Source: Candidatus Binatia bacterium (lineage in GTDB: Bacteria > Desulfobacterota > Binatia > HRBIN30). Taken from it: DNA of 64,000 nt. This document shows positions 9,234 to 18,889 of this stretch, piece by piece; within the stretch, counting starts at the first letter, position 1; each line of letters opens with the position of its first letter. Below the pieces are notes generated by a model that was not told where the DNA came from, searched no databases, and worked only from the letters and a program-made list of their open reading frames with translations. The stretch is taken from assembly GCA_937925685.1 (NCBI GenBank), contig CALAMI010000010.1, positions 1-64,000 on the forward strand, written 5' to 3'. Made by a program: the position numbers and the translations under genes.

Positions 9234-10547
9234 GTGTTCCAAGGTTTTCAAAACATTCCGAGAATCCCCGAACTGCGCCGCCGAGTGCTGTTTACGTTAC
9301 TGATGTTGGCCGTGTACCGCATTGGAGTGCACGTGCCCACACCAGGCGTGGATGGGAAGGCACTAGCAGATTTCTTTGCCCAAATGACGAACTCGATGGT
9401 GGGAATGGTAAACATGCTTTCCGGAGGTGCACTGGAGCGGTTTTCCATTTTCGCCTTAGGGGTGATGCCGTACATCAGTGCCTCGATTATTTTACAACTC
9501 CTCACGGTAGTTGTCCCGCATCTCGAGCGCCTCTCGAAAGAAGGGGAAATCGGCAGGCGCAAGATCACGCAGTACACCCGCTACGGGACAGTATTTCTCG
9601 CCTTGATCCAGGGCACCTTCATTAGCGTCGGCTTGGAGCAGCTTACCTCACCCGGTGGCAGCCCGGTGGTTTATAACCCGGGTTGGTCCTTTCGCTTAAT
9701 GACGGTGTTAACGCTGACCACCGGCACTGTTTTCCTGATGTGGGTCGGGGAGCAAATCTCCGAGCGTGGAATTGGTAACGGAATCTCGCTGATCATCTTT
9801 ACCGGGATCGTAGCCGGGCTTCCATCGGCAGCAGCGACCGTCATTGAATTCGTTCGGGAAGGGGAAATGGGAATTCTGGTCGTTCTTGCCCTCTTGGCAT
9901 TCATGGTGGTCGTCGTTGCGTTCATCATCTTCATGGAACGAGCGCAACGTCGGATTCCCGTGCATTACGCCAAGCGAGTGGTGGGTCGAAGGGTTTATGG
10001 TGGTCAAAGCTCGCATTTACCGCTGAAACTGAATACCGCCGGTGTCATCCCTCCAATTTTTGCAAGTTCCTTGCTGGGCTTCCCTGCAACGATTGCGGGG
10101 TTTGTCGACCAGCCATGGGCGCGCGCGGTACAGGGATGGCTAGTGCCGGGAGGGTTTCTTTACGACTTGCTGTACGTTAGTTTGATCATCTTTTTCTGCT
10201 ATTTTTATACGGCAGTTACGTTTAATACCGCTGATGTGGCTGATAACATGAAAAAATTCGGGGGCTATATACCTGGCATCCGTCCGGGAGCGCGAACAGC
10301 AGAATACATTGATCGTATTTTAACCCGCGTGACACTCGTGGGTGCGCTGTACGTCTCTGCGGTATGCGTACTGCCTACGATCCTCATTCAACGTTTCAAT
10401 GTGCCGTTCTACTTTGGGGGTACTGCGCTACTGATCGTCATCGGTGTAGCTTTGGACACGGTGGCGCAAATCGAGACCCACATGCTAACCCGAAGTTATC
10501 AGGGCTTCATGCGGCGGGGCCGGATTAAAGGTCGGCGCGAGCCGTGA
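9234..10547 (+). CDS. secY: Protein translocase subunit SecY
   Basis: 437 residues, the size of bacterial SecY, the channel of the Sec translocon in the inner membrane. Ten hydrophobic segments can be traced. Family markers include the N-terminal RVLFTLLMLAVYRIGVHVPT, the plug-adjacent GIMPYI-like LGVMPYISASIILQLL, and KFGGYIPGIRPGARTAEYI in the large cytosolic loop. The start is GTG at 9234, directly after the rplO stop. In many bacteria adk follows; here map is next after 86 bases. Confidence 0.98.
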   Translation: MFQGFQNIPRIPELRRRVLFTLLMLAVYRIGVHVPTPGVDGKALADFFAQMTNSMVGMVNMLSGGALERFSIFALGVMPYISASIILQLLTVVVPHLERLSKEGEIGRRKITQYTRYGTVFLALIQGTFISVGLEQLTSPGGSPVVYNPGWSFRLMTVLTLTTGTVFLMWVGEQISERGIGNGISLIIFTGIVAGLPSAAATVIEFVREGEMGILVVLALLAFMVVVVAFIIFMERAQRRIPVHYAKRVVGRRVYGGQSSHLPLKLNTAGVIPPIFASSLLGFPATIAGFVDQPWARAVQGWLVPGGFLYDLLYVSLIIFFCYFYTAVTFNTADVADNMKKFGGYIPGIRPGARTAEYIDRILTRVTLVGALYVSAVCVLPTILIQRFNVPFYFGGTALLIVIGVALDTVAQIETHMLTRSYQGFMRRGRIKGRREP

Positions 10548-10587
10548 TGCAGTGGAGATTGCGAATCCGTGCCAATTTGCGTCGCCT

Positions 10588-10622
10588 GGGGTGGGCCGCG
10601 GTGGTCCCTCACCCTTAATTTT
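10588..10622 (+). terminator. Possible weak terminator or attenuator between secY and map
   Basis: GGGTGGG (589-595 of the 10 kb line, i.e. 10589-10595) can pair with CCCTCACCC (10606-10614) through seven base pairs with one bulged T, followed by TTAATTTT. The stem is GC-rich and the tail is T-rich but interrupted, so efficiency would be partial. It lies in the only sizeable gap of the ribosomal block. Transcription must still reach the downstream genes or restart nearby. Confidence 0.35.
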
Positions 10623-10633
10623 GGACGGGAATA

Positions 10634-11404
10634 TTGAAGGACGTGGTAAAGATCAAAACACCAGATCAAATTAAGGCTATGCGAAAGGCCGGGCAGATCG
10701 TAGCCCGCGTTCTACAAGAGCTTGAGGCTCTGGTACGTCCAGGGATCACCACAGCTGAGCTCGACCGCGTGGCTGAGGATCTCACCCTCAAGATGGGAGC
10801 GGTGCCGGCTTTTAAGGGTTACGAGGTCGGTGGTCGTGTTTACCCGGCGGCCTTGTGCATCTCGGTAAACGAAGAGGTCGTTCATGGTATTCCGAGCCGC
10901 TCCCGACGTTTGGAAGAGGGAGATATTGTGGGGCTAGATTTTGGCGTTCGCTACCAAGGTGTCTATGGGGACGCTGCAGTGACTGTGGCAGTGGGGCGAG
11001 CCGACGAGGAGTCGAGGCAACTGATGGAAACGGCACGCGCGGCTTTGTGGGCCGGAATACAGGAAGCTCGTGTCGGTAAGCGCGTGGGGGATATCTCGGC
11101 GGCCATTCAGGAAACAGCGGAGCGAGCCGGCTTTTCTGTGGTTCGACAGTTTGTGGGACACGGCATTGGTGAGAGACTTCACGAGGATCCACAGATTCCG
11201 AACTTCGGTAGGCGGGATCGGGGAGAGCGGCTGGTCGAGGGAATGGCTTTGGCGATTGAGCCCATGGTCAATGCAGGCACTTGGGAAGTGGATATCTTGC
11301 AAGATGGCTGGACGGCTGTTACGCGGGACCGTCGTCGCTCGGCCCATTTCGAGCATTCGATTGTGGTTACCGCCGACGGAGCCGAAGTGCTGACGCAGCT
11401 TTGA
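10634..11404 (+). CDS. map: Methionine aminopeptidase, type I
   Basis: 256 residues. It removes the initiator methionine from nascent proteins. Metal ligands of the pita-bread fold are visible: Asp in [14 protein letters not shown] (two Asp), His in [18 protein letters not shown], Glu in [10 protein letters not shown] and Glu in AHFEHSIVV. The reading frame starts with TTG at 10634 (preceded by GGACGGGAA); a GTG at 10643 is an alternative that would still keep the conserved [14 protein letters not shown]. It follows secY directly, without the usual adk between. Confidence 0.96.
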   Translation: MKDVVKIKTPDQIKAMRKAGQIVARVLQELEALVRPGITTAELDRVAEDLTLKMGAVPAFKGYEVGGRVYPAALCISVNEEVVHGIPSRSRRLEEGDIVGLDFGVRYQGVYGDAAVTVAVGRADEESRQLMETARAALWAGIQEARVGKRVGDISAAIQETAERAGFSVVRQFVGHGIGERLHEDPQIPNFGRRDRGERLVEGMALAIEPMVNAGTWEVDILQDGWTAVTRDRRRSAHFEHSIVVTADGAEVLTQL

Positions 11405-11448
11405 GCGCACTCCATGAGAATGAGCGTTTTACTTGTGGGAGGGCCGCA

Positions 11449-11562
11449 ATGAAGGTTCGAGCATCGGTAAAGCCAATCTGTAAAAAGTGCAAGGTCATTC
11501 GCCGCGAGGGTGTTGTGCGCGTGATTTGCGAAAATCCACGCCATAAGCAGCGCCAAGGCTAA
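11449..11562 (+). CDS. rpmJ: Ribosomal protein bL36, zinc-binding form
   Basis: 37 residues from the ATG at 11449, with GGGAGGG (11437-11443) just upstream. The sequence [20 protein letters not shown] continues to [11 protein letters not shown]: Cys11, Cys14, Cys27 and His32 form the zinc site. It lies 44 bases after map, where infA often precedes it; no infA-like reading frame is found here. Confidence 0.97.
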   Translation: MKVRASVKPICKKCKVIRREGVVRVICENPRHKQRQG

Positions 11563-11584
11563 AGGCGGGTTCATTGGAGGGTTC

Positions 11585-11968
11585 ATGGCACGCATAGCAG
11601 GTGTTGACTTGCCGCGGAACAAACGGCTCGAGGTCGGACTTACCTATATTTACGGAATCGGCCGGGCGGCAGCACAAAAAATTCTTTTGGAGGCAAACGT
11701 ACCGTTTGACCGCAAAACAGACGAACTTTCCGATGAAGAATTGGTCCGGCTTCGCCAGATCATAGACACGAAGTACAAGGTGGAGGGTGACCTTCGTCGC
11801 GAGGTGGCGCAGAACATTAAGCGCTTGATGGACATTAATTGCTATCGCGGGATTCGTCATCGGCGTAACTTGCCGGTGCGTGGACAGCGCACACACACCA
11901 ACGCTCGCACGAGAAAGGGGCCTCGCCGCACCGTAGCGGGAAAAAAGCCACCTCCACCAAAGGGTTAA
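11585..11968 (+). CDS. rpsM: Ribosomal protein uS13
   Basis: 127 residues. It starts [20 protein letters not shown] and has the conserved [20 protein letters not shown] near the C-terminus, which contacts tRNA. It opens the alpha portion of the block (rpsM-rpsK-rpsD-rpoA-rplQ). The extreme C-terminus is basic and proline-rich (KKPPPPKG). Confidence 0.98.
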   Translation: MARIAGVDLPRNKRLEVGLTYIYGIGRAAAQKILLEANVPFDRKTDELSDEELVRLRQIIDTKYKVEGDLRREVAQNIKRLMDINCYRGIRHRRNLPVRGQRTHTNARTRKGPRRTVAGKKPPPPKG

Positions 11969-12007
11969 CTCGGGAATTCACCGGCGCAAAAAGTGGTTGG
12001 AGTCCAT

Positions 12008-12430
12008 ATGGCGAAAGGCGATTCAGCAGCAAAGGCATCCGCGGAAGCGACAACGACGCAGCGTCGAAAGCGCGCCAAGCGGGTCGTTTCGGAAGGCATT
12101 GTGCACATTCATTCTACCTTCAACAATACGATCGTTTCCATAACTGACTTGGCTGGAAACGTAGTTTCGTGGGCTAGTGCCGGCACCGTTGGCTTTAAAG
12201 GCTCTAGGAAAGGGACGCCGTTTGCTGCTCAACTTGCGGCCGAAAGCGCGGCGCGAAAGGCGGCAGATCTAGGGATGAGAACGGTGCAGGTCCATGTGAA
12301 GGGGCCTGGTGCCGGCCGGGAGTCTGCCCTAAGAGCTTTACAGAACTCGGGTTTCGCCATTACCGTCATCAAGGACGTGACGCCAATTCCCCATAACGGC
12401 TGCCGGCCTCCAAAAAGACGGCGCGTGTGA
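12008..12430 (+). CDS. rpsK: Ribosomal protein uS11
   Basis: 140 residues from ATG 12008, chosen because GGAG lies five bases upstream; the frame also has a GTG at 11993. The core [20 protein letters not shown] and the end [17 protein letters not shown] are diagnostic of S11, a platform protein of the 30S subunit. An Ala/Thr-rich N-terminal tail of about 25 residues precedes the core. Confidence 0.97.
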   Translation: MAKGDSAAKASAEATTTQRRKRAKRVVSEGIVHIHSTFNNTIVSITDLAGNVVSWASAGTVGFKGSRKGTPFAAQLAAESAARKAADLGMRTVQVHVKGPGAGRESALRALQNSGFAITVIKDVTPIPHNGCRPPKRRRV

Positions 12431-12461
12431 GCGAGCTTCTTCACAAGGGAGGGTAAAAGGT

Positions 12462-13088
12462 TTGGCACGTTATCGAGATCCTGTATGTAGGCTTTGCCGA
12501 CGCGAAGGGGTGAAACTCTTCTTGAAGGGCGAACGGTGCTACTCCGATAAATGTGCGCTTGAGAGGCGTAATTATCCGCCAGGGCAGCACGGGCAGGCAC
12601 GGGCAAAGCAGTCAGAGTATGCGATGCAGTTGCGCGAGAAGCAGAAACTCAAACGCATGTATGGCCTACTGGAAAGTCAGTTCAAGCGATACTTTACTTT
12701 GGCAGAACGGAGCCGCGGAGTTACCGGTGACCGTCTGTTGCAGATTTTAGAGCAACGGTTGGATAACATGGTGTATCGGCTTGGATTCGCGCGCTCTCGC
12801 GCCGAAGCACGGCAACTCGTTCGGCACGGTCACTTTCTCGTTGACGGCAAGCGAGTAGACATTCCTTCGTACCTGGTCCGTCCAGGACAAACGATCGCGG
12901 TGCGAGAGAAGAGTCGCCAGCTCCAGCCGATCCAGCAAGCTCTGGAGACGGCGAGAAGAAGAGGAGTGGCAGAGTGGCTGGAACTGGACGAGGTTAACTT
13001 TACGGGTCGGGTGAAGTCGCTGCCGACTCGCGAGGAAATTCCGGTCCAGGTGAACGAGAAATTGGTTGTCGAGTTGTATTCGAAGTAA
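12462..13088 (+). CDS. rpsD: Ribosomal protein uS4, cysteine-containing form
   Basis: 208 residues. The start codon is TTG, preceded by AAGGGAGGG at eight bases. The N-terminus has [20 protein letters not shown] with a further Cys five residues on (Cys9, 12, 26, 31), the zinc-binding C+ form. The S4 RNA-binding domain follows ([20 protein letters not shown]). S4 nucleates 30S assembly and represses the alpha operon in E. coli. Confidence 0.97.
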   Translation: MARYRDPVCRLCRREGVKLFLKGERCYSDKCALERRNYPPGQHGQARAKQSEYAMQLREKQKLKRMYGLLESQFKRYFTLAERSRGVTGDRLLQILEQRLDNMVYRLGFARSRAEARQLVRHGHFLVDGKRVDIPSYLVRPGQTIAVREKSRQLQPIQQALETARRRGVAEWLELDEVNFTGRVKSLPTREEIPVQVNEKLVVELYSK

Positions 13089-13136
13089 GGCGACTCTCAC
13101 CCCATATCGTCACGCTCGAGGAGGGTAGGCGAGGAG

Positions 13137-14162
13137 ATGCTACTACAAGAGAACTGGCGAGGCTTGATTCGACCGCCAAAGTTAGAGGCTGATACTAAGG
13201 AGTTAAGTGCGACGTATGGCAAGTTCGTGGCCGAGCCACTGGAACGTGGCTTTGGCATAACGTTGGGTAACGCCTTGAGACGCGTTTTGCTTTCCTCTCT
13301 CCAGGGCTGTGCCGTCACGGCCGTGCGCATCGAAGGCGTGCTTCACGAATTTTCCACATTGGCTGGGGTTCGCGAAGACGTTGCCGACATTATCCTTAAC
13401 TTGAAAGAGGTCCGTTTGCGAATGAATGAAGGGCGGGAGGGGACGGGGCGCATCGACGCACGTGGAGAGAGGGTGGTTGTAGCGGGAGACATTGTTCTCG
13501 GTCCCCATATTGAAGTGCTGAATCCGGAACAACACATTGCGACACTGGCTCGCGACGGTCGCCTCCAAATGGATTTGACGATCAAATTGGGGCGGGGCTA
13601 CGTCCCGGCTGAGAGGAACAAGGAGGAAGAGGCACCGATTGGGACAATCCCGATTGATGCAGTGTTCTCCCCCATCCGTAAGGTGAATTACACGGTGACC
13701 AATGCTCGTGTAGCCCAGCGTACTGATTACGACCGTCTGACCATCGAGGTTTGGACGGACGGCAGTGTCAAGCCGGACGACGCCATCGCCTATGCTGCTC
13801 GCATTCTGCAGGATCAACTGGCAATCTTTATCAACTTTGAAGAGGAGCAACCTGCGCAACTGGAGAAAGTGTTAGCGCCACAGCCACAGTTCAACGAAAA
13901 CCTTTTCCGCAGCGTCGCTGAGTTGGATCTGTCGGTTCGCGCGGCGAATTGCTTACAAAACGCAGGAATTAAATACATCGGCGAACTGGTGCAGAAGACC
14001 GAGCAAGAAATGCTCAAGACCAAAAATTTCGGCCGTAAATCCCTGAACGAGATTAAGGAAATTCTCAGGCAAATGGGCCTGGAACTTGGCATGAAGCTTG
14101 AGAATTTCCCTTCTCGCGCTGAACTCGATGCGCGTTGGGCGCGTGAGAAGGAGAGCGCCTAA
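13137..14162 (+). CDS. rpoA: DNA-directed RNA polymerase subunit alpha
   Basis: 341 residues, with both domains. The N-terminal dimerisation domain shows [20 protein letters not shown] and [14 protein letters not shown]; the C-terminal domain, which binds UP elements and activators, shows [20 protein letters not shown] and [14 protein letters not shown]. It is followed by rplQ as usual. Confidence 0.98.
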   Translation: MLLQENWRGLIRPPKLEADTKELSATYGKFVAEPLERGFGITLGNALRRVLLSSLQGCAVTAVRIEGVLHEFSTLAGVREDVADIILNLKEVRLRMNEGREGTGRIDARGERVVVAGDIVLGPHIEVLNPEQHIATLARDGRLQMDLTIKLGRGYVPAERNKEEEAPIGTIPIDAVFSPIRKVNYTVTNARVAQRTDYDRLTIEVWTDGSVKPDDAIAYAARILQDQLAIFINFEEEQPAQLEKVLAPQPQFNENLFRSVAELDLSVRAANCLQNAGIKYIGELVQKTEQEMLKTKNFGRKSLNEIKEILRQMGLELGMKLENFPSRAELDARWAREKESA

Positions 14163-14200
14163 GCTCTTTTTTCAAAAGGCACGCAAAGCGGAGTGCAATC

Positions 14201-14614
14201 ATGAGGCACCTCAAATCAGGGCGGAAGCTGAGCAGGACCAGTGCCCATAGGAAAGCGTTGATGCGCAATTTGGCTACAGCGCTGGTCGAGCGTGAGCAAA
14301 TTAAAACCACAGACGCAAAGGCCAAGGAACTCCGGCGAGTTGTTGATCACCTCATTACTTTGGGCAAACGGGGGACGCTGCACGCTCGCCGGCAAGCGGC
14401 CGCGATCCTCAGAACGAGGGCCACAGTGAAAAAGTTGTTTGATGAGCTAGCACCGCGGTTCGCGCAGCGAAACGGAGGCTATACTAGGGTGCTCAAGTTG
14501 GGACGGCGCTCCGGCGATGCCGCGCCAATTTCGGTAGTCGAATTCACAGAGGAAAAGACCAGGGTGAGTGCATCAGCCCAAACGCGACGTGCCGAAGCCA
14601 GTGCACGGGCTTAG
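14201..14614 (+). CDS. rplQ: Ribosomal protein bL17
   Basis: 137 residues. The start [20 protein letters not shown] and [20 protein letters not shown]-like segment ([20 protein letters not shown]) are conserved. [20 protein letters not shown] marks the C-terminal end of the core; a short Ser/Ala/Arg tail follows. It closes the ribosomal block and is convergent with the large secreted protein gene. Confidence 0.98.
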   Translation: MRHLKSGRKLSRTSAHRKALMRNLATALVEREQIKTTDAKAKELRRVVDHLITLGKRGTLHARRQAAAILRTRATVKKLFDELAPRFAQRNGGYTRVLKLGRRSGDAAPISVVEFTEEKTRVSASAQTRRAEASARA

Positions 14615-14638
14615 AAGCTGGAAATAGGGGGACTGGCG

Positions 14639-14656
14639 CGGGTCGTCGATGACCCG
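14639..14656. terminator. Inverted repeat at the end of the ribosomal block, possible terminator
   Basis: CGGGTC (14639-14644) and GACCCG (14651-14656) form a perfect six-base-pair stem with loop GTCGAT, in the gap between rplQ and the convergent gene. No T-run follows on either strand, so intrinsic termination would be weak; the position between two convergent stops is the main argument. Confidence 0.3.
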
Positions 14657-14698
14657 AGCGAATGGGCACGGACGAGCCCCGGAGCTGGGTGCGATCGA

Positions 14699-17614
14699 CT
14701 AGCGAACGGGACCCGTTCCCTGCAGTAGTGCGTTGAGAGCAGGGACACGGCTGGCGAGAAACACTAGATCGGCGGCTGAGACGGTTCCATCGCGATTGAG
14801 GTCGGCACTGCGCGACAAGGCCTGTGGATCGAAGATTTGGCGAATTAAAAGCCGTAGGTCCCCTTGGTCGATTTGACCATTGCCGTCTAAGTCCGCTGGC
14901 TGCATAGGGGTAGCGGTGACAGTGGCCGTTGCCGTTGCAGAGCTGGTTTGACTTGGAAGCAGCGTTGGTGATGCGCTGGGAGTATGGGTAGAAGTCTGTG
15001 TCAGCGTCAAGCTCGAGGTCGGAGTCACTGTGGGCGAAGCTGACCACGTGGCTGTTGGTGTGGGCGATGGCCAGCGGGTTGGGCTGGGCGTAGCCGTTCG
15101 CGTGGGAGTGGGTGTGAAGGTGGGGAGCGGAGAAAAGGTGCGGGTAGGGCTTGGAGACTGCGTGGCTGTCGAGCTGAACGAGGCCGTTGGAGCCGTCGTC
15201 TGCGTGGCTGTAAGAGTCCTCGTTCTTGTCGCAGAGGGGCTGACCGTTGGTGTGTTGGTCGGGGTTTTCGTAACTGAGGAGCTAGGAGATACAGTAAACG
15301 TTCGCGAGGATGTCGGTGAGGGGGTAAGCGTGTAGGACGCGGTCGCCGTAACGGTTGCCGTATGCGTCACCGGAACGGTGAACGTGGCGGACTGTGTCGC
15401 CGTGGCACTGGCTGTGAACGTAACGCTACGTGTTGCGCTTGCAGTCGGTATGGGGGTGGGGTCGGGTGTCTGCGTGGCGGTCTTGGTGGTTGACAGAGTA
15501 GGCGTAGGAGAGGGACCAAGCGTTTGGGTTTCCTGGGAAGCTGGTGTCTGGGTCCCTCCGGTCGATGTTGGCGTGGCCGCTCTCGAGGGCGTGGGAGAAG
15601 AGGAAGACGTGGGGCTCAGCCCGGGTAGCGTGGTTGTCGATGGGGTAGGGGTCGCTGTGGTTGTACCGCGTACCGTGCGAACGACAGTCGCCGTACGGGT
15701 CGCGGTCGTCGTAGGATAGGGGCTTTGGGTTCGCGTCGGTGTACGAGTGGCGGTGCTGCTTCGTGTTGGAGTCGCCGTCGACGACCACGTCGGAGTTCTC
15801 GTAACGGTTGACGTAGGAGTACTACTCCCGGTGGGCGAGGGGGTCTGAGACGGCGTAGGGGTGGTCGAAGGGGTGGCCGAGGCCGTCGGGGTGAACGATG
15901 CGGTCATGCTGGGTGTTGGGCTGCGGGATGGAGAAGAGGTAGGGGTTCGCGAAGGAGTAAAACTTCGCGTGATCGAGGGTGACCACGTTGGCGTGGTCGT
16001 TGGTGATCTCGTTGGGGTGGGCGTAAAGGAGGGTGTGCCGGTTGCTGTGCTCGTGGGTGTGCTAGTGCCGGTGGCCGTGGGCGTTCTGGTCGCTGTTCGC
16101 GTTGCTGTCGGGGTCAACGAGCGAGTCGGCGTTCCCGTTGGAAAGGTAAACGCCAAATGACCAACCCAAGTGCCCCAGCGGTTTTCGGGTTCGTCGGCGT
16201 ATTCGCCGAAAACCCAGAAGGTATCGTCCAAGGGGTCAAGCGCAATGCTATTATAATCGCCCCAACGGTTGCGTCCCTGCGGATCTAACAGGACGAACGG
16301 AGCTAGCCCGAGACGCAGTAGCAGAACGTCCGCGAGGCGGTTGCGCGTTCCGGTGCTGAGTTGCCCAGCAACGTAGAGCGACGCGAAATCTGTTGTTGAT
16401 GACTGATTGTAGATGACGGTCAAATTGCCCGCCCGGTCCACCATTAACGCGGGGTAGTAAGCGTGTTGGTTGCTCATGCCGTGGAGGATATCCTGGACAA
16501 CGACCACTGCGGGGAAGTTTGCGGTACTGACTTGCCAAAGGCGGATCGTGGCGACAGTCTCGTTACCTAGGGTCGTTCCTACCGCAGCGGCAAACCACAA
16601 GGAGTTATTACGCCACACGGCCGAGGTAACACGCGGACCACCGGTCTCGATGCGGAAGGGGACCAACGGCTGGCTGGCGTTTGGAGGCGAGCCACAGGGT
16701 GGCGGGATGGCGACCTGGGCGAGGGTGAGACGAGGATCATCGCGTTCGGGTGCGATGACACGCCAAATATTCAGCGTGCAAGAGCTAGGGAATCGAGTGT
16801 TAACGATGTAACCGGCAGGCGAGTCGTCTAGTGCATGAGCAGCGTGCAAATGAAACACTAGGCTCCCTCCCGCTTGAAGGTCAGAAAACTGGAAGGACGA
16901 AGCCATTTCTCCGCGGAGAAGCGGTCCTTTAGGTACGACCCAGATGCGGGCCCCCTGAAATTCGAGGACGTCAGCATCGAAGACATTCCCGGTGAGGTAG
17001 AAATTGTTCCGGTCAGAGCCAACGGAAGGAAGGTCAACAAACACACGATGGTGCGGTGAGCCGACGGGGAGGGCATAGAAGTCCCATTCTCCTAAGGCGC
17101 TCGGGGTGCTCGAGATCGCAACCAGGAGGAAGGAACCAAAAGGGTCGTTACGCTTGGAGGCCACCGTCACGAAAAAACGGCCACTTTCAAAGATCGCACG
17201 AGGGTCAGTGAGGAAGTCGCCGGGAGCCGTAACGGGCGCAAAGAAGTCTACAAGGCTGGTTTCGGCGTAAACGATTGTGCCGCTACGGTCCACGATACGC
17301 ACAGTACCATTAGTTGCCAAAAGAATTTCCGTGGGCCCAACGGCGATGGTCGGGTTAGGCGGATTTTTTTGATCGAAGGTAATGCCCGGGAAGCTACGCC
17401 TAACTTCAAGCGATACGCTTCCGCGTGATACTAGGGGTCGACTCGACACATCCTCCTTGCCATCATTCTTGAGTGCAGGAGCAAACAGCTGTGCCCTGCG
17501 TGGGGGTACAAGCGTGTTCCAGTGGGCTTCTAGCTGTTCGGGCAACAATACTTCGGCCAACGTCACTATAGCTGAGCTCGCAACCAACCATCGCCAGTAA
17601 CCGGTCGCAGCCAT
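14699..17614 (-). CDS. Large secreted protein with Thr/Ser/Pro-rich linker and dockerin-like C-terminus
   Basis: About 971 residues from ATG 17614; the frame is open to 17704, but only the later start puts a positively charged, hydrophobic signal-like segment (YWRWLVASSAIVTLAEVLL) at the N-terminus. No good ribosome binding site supports either start. The first 490 residues form a globular region with recurrent beta-strand patterns and phrases such as PTIAVGPTEILLATNG, PSVGSDRNNFYLTGN and RWGDYNSIALDP, suggesting a beta-propeller-like surface protein. A linker of about 410 residues of TPT/TAT/SPT repeats follows. The end carries two calcium-loop motifs, DLDGNGQIDQGD and DLNRDGTVSAAD, the arrangement of type I dockerins. 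Substrate and partner are unknown. No cohesin-like gene was seen in the window. Confidence 0.85.
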   Translation of the reverse strand: MAATGYWRWLVASSAIVTLAEVLLPEQLEAHWNTLVPPRRAQLFAPALKNDGKEDVSSRPLVSRGSVSLEVRRSFPGITFDQKNPPNPTIAVGPTEILLATNGTVRIVDRSGTIVYAETSLVDFFAPVTAPGDFLTDPRAIFESGRFFVTVASKRNDPFGSFLLVAISSTPSALGEWDFYALPVGSPHHRVFVDLPSVGSDRNNFYLTGNVFDADVLEFQGARIWVVPKGPLLRGEMASSFQFSDLQAGGSLVFHLHAAHALDDSPAGYIVNTRFPSSCTLNIWRVIAPERDDPRLTLAQVAIPPPCGSPPNASQPLVPFRIETGGPRVTSAVWRNNSLWFAAAVGTTLGNETVATIRLWQVSTANFPAVVVVQDILHGMSNQHAYYPALMVDRAGNLTVIYNQSSTTDFASLYVAGQLSTGTRNRLADVLLLRLGLAPFVLLDPQGRNRWGDYNSIALDPLDDTFWVFGEYADEPENRWGTWVGHLAFTFPTGTPTRSLTPTATRTATRTPTATGTSTPTSTATGTPSFTPTPTRSPTTTPTWSPSITRSFTPSRTPTSSPSRSPTPSMTASFTPTASATPSTTPTPSQTPSPTGSSTPTSTVTRTPTWSSTATPTRSSTATRTPTRTQSPYPTTTATRTATVVRTVRGTTTATPTPSTTTLPGLSPTSSSSPTPSRAATPTSTGGTQTPASQETQTLGPSPTPTLSTTKTATQTPDPTPIPTASATRSVTFTASATATQSATFTVPVTHTATVTATASYTLTPSPTSSRTFTVSPSSSVTKTPTNTPTVSPSATRTRTLTATQTTAPTASFSSTATQSPSPTRTFSPLPTFTPTPTRTATPSPTRWPSPTPTATWSASPTVTPTSSLTLTQTSTHTPSASPTLLPSQTSSATATATVTATPMQPADLDGNGQIDQGDLRLLIRQIFDPQALSRSADLNRDGTVSAADLVFLASRVPALNALLQGTGPVR
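14905..16145 (-). repeat. Degenerate Thr-Pro/Ser/Ala codon repeat encoding the linker
   Basis: About 1.24 kb in which the minus strand encodes almost only Thr, Pro, Ser, Ala, Val and Arg in irregular TPT, TAT and SPT units. The plus strand is correspondingly G/T-rich with many GGT, GTG and GGGGT words. The units are not exact tandem copies at the DNA level. Such linkers are usually extracellular and often O-glycosylated in other bacteria; glycosylation here is inference. Confidence 0.85.
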
Positions 17615-18088
17615 GCGACGGGCGGTTAGCAAAATGAACCGAAAATCTGAAACTCTCTCGATAGCTTCAGAAACACCCCGCCGGTGAGCTGGGGTCTGGC
17701 CCATTTCCGAGATTTTCCTTCCTCTGCTTCAATGCCAGGTTTGCAACTTCGGCCCTGAGAAACCGGGCGTAGCTGTGACTCTATGTGCGAAAAGCGTGTT
17801 AGCACCGTCACCCACAGGAATCGCTTTAAGGGAGTCGTTTTGGGGTGCGCGGTGGTGAACGTTCCAACCAACACTAAATTCACGCGCCGTGAATCGGTTT
17901 ACAAGACTGCAACCAGAAAGAGCCACCTGCCGCACCAGATCACATGCCTAAACCCTCAAGGTGGGAGGTGTACGCGGGTTTCTCAAGAATGTACTCTCCG
18001 GGCCATACCGCAGGTTCACAACTGAAGGTTTCCTATGAAATGCAAGATGTTGACCCTCACTCCATAGGTGGATCCCCTTGCCCCGCAC
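17615..18088. other. Intergenic stretch without recognisable gene
   Basis: Roughly 470 bases between the start of the secreted protein gene and the remnant of the crotonase gene. Short frames exist on both strands but none has a family resemblance, good start context or consistent codon use. It presumably holds the promoter of the secreted protein gene, which cannot be placed with confidence. Confidence 0.6.
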
Positions 18089-18856
18089 TTGTAAACACCC
18101 TCGTTCTTGCACTTGTGCCTTGCGGCGCTCCACGTCATTTGGAGCGAGCCGTTGCTAAAAGGAGCGAAAGCGCTCTGTTTCCAGAGCTCTTCCCTCGGCA
18201 TGGGTTAGGGCAAAGCCCGTGTCGATGAGCTTCTTGTAAGCACGCACAAGTTCTTGGTCACAAGGCAAAATGTCGCGGGCAGGCTTCTCACAGGTGAGGA
18301 GGAGATCCTGGGGTTCTACGATGCGGTTGACAATTCCCCAGGCGAGGGCAATTGGCGCATCGATGAAATTCCCAGCTAAGGATAACTCGTTTGCCCGATA
18401 AATGCCGATGAGGCGAGCCAACTTTTGGCTTAATCCCCACCCAGGTATGACTCCCGCCCGGGCATGCGTGTCAGCAAAGGACGCCTGAGAAGAGGCAATG
18501 AGGATGTCACAAGCGAGGGCGAGCTCGAAGCCAGCAGTGATAGCGAAGCCATTGATGGTACCAATAATCGGTTTGCTGCAACGCTCCATGGTAGCCGCCA
18601 CGTCTGCCTGACTCGTCTCCTCAGTGGCTTCGTAGGCGTCACTCTCGCTCAATTCCTTCAAATCGAGACCCGCGCAGAATGCACGCCCTGCTCCGGTCAG
18701 GATGGCCACGACAATTTCGGGGTCTTGATCGACGCGACGAAAGGCCTCGACAAGCTACTTGCGCAGTGCCCGAGAGACGGCATTAAGGACGCTTGGGCGG
18801 TTCAAAACAATCCAAGCGATTCGATCGCGTTTCTCATAGGACAGCACGGGTCCCAT
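18089..18856 (-). pseudogene. Enoyl-CoA hydratase (crotonase) gene with two in-frame amber codons
   Basis: Reading from ATG 18856 the frame gives MGPVLSYEKRDRIAWIVLNR and continues PSVLNAVSRALRK, then TAG (18757-18755), then LVEAFRRVDQDPEIVVAILT GAGRAFCAGLDL, all in one frame and collinear with crotonases. The oxyanion-hole segments GRAFCAGLDL and GFAITAGFELALACD are intact. A second TAG (18157-18155) falls before QRLAPNDVERRKAQVQERG, which resembles the natural C-terminus of long-chain enoyl-CoA hydratases. Thus two nonsense changes split an otherwise complete gene. The middle piece alone (18709-18155, 184 residues) lacks the N-terminal strands. TAG is an ordinary stop elsewhere in the window, so decay is likelier than recoding. 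It lies 33 bases after moaA. Confidence 0.8.
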
Positions 18857-18889
18857 CGTTGATGTTCGCAACCGGCTAGTTACTTGCGG

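Noticed and set aside
13203-13859. 218-residue open frame opposite rpoA
   Set aside because: Shadow of a highly conserved gene; no coding character or start context.
15030-16160. Several Val/Gly-rich open frames on the plus strand
   Set aside because: They are the complement of the Thr-Pro codon repeat of the secreted protein; the minus-strand frame is continuous with a signal peptide and a dockerin-like end, whereas these are fragments without starts or family features.
18155-18709. Intact 184-residue crotonase gene
   Set aside because: The conserved N-terminal strands lie upstream in the same frame behind a TAG, so this is the middle piece of a broken gene.
18755-18757. Pyrrolysine-type amber recoding
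   Set aside because: TAG terminates several normal genes here (for example rpsC, rplR, rplO) and no suppressor tRNA or downstream structure was recognised. It stays only as a remote alternative.
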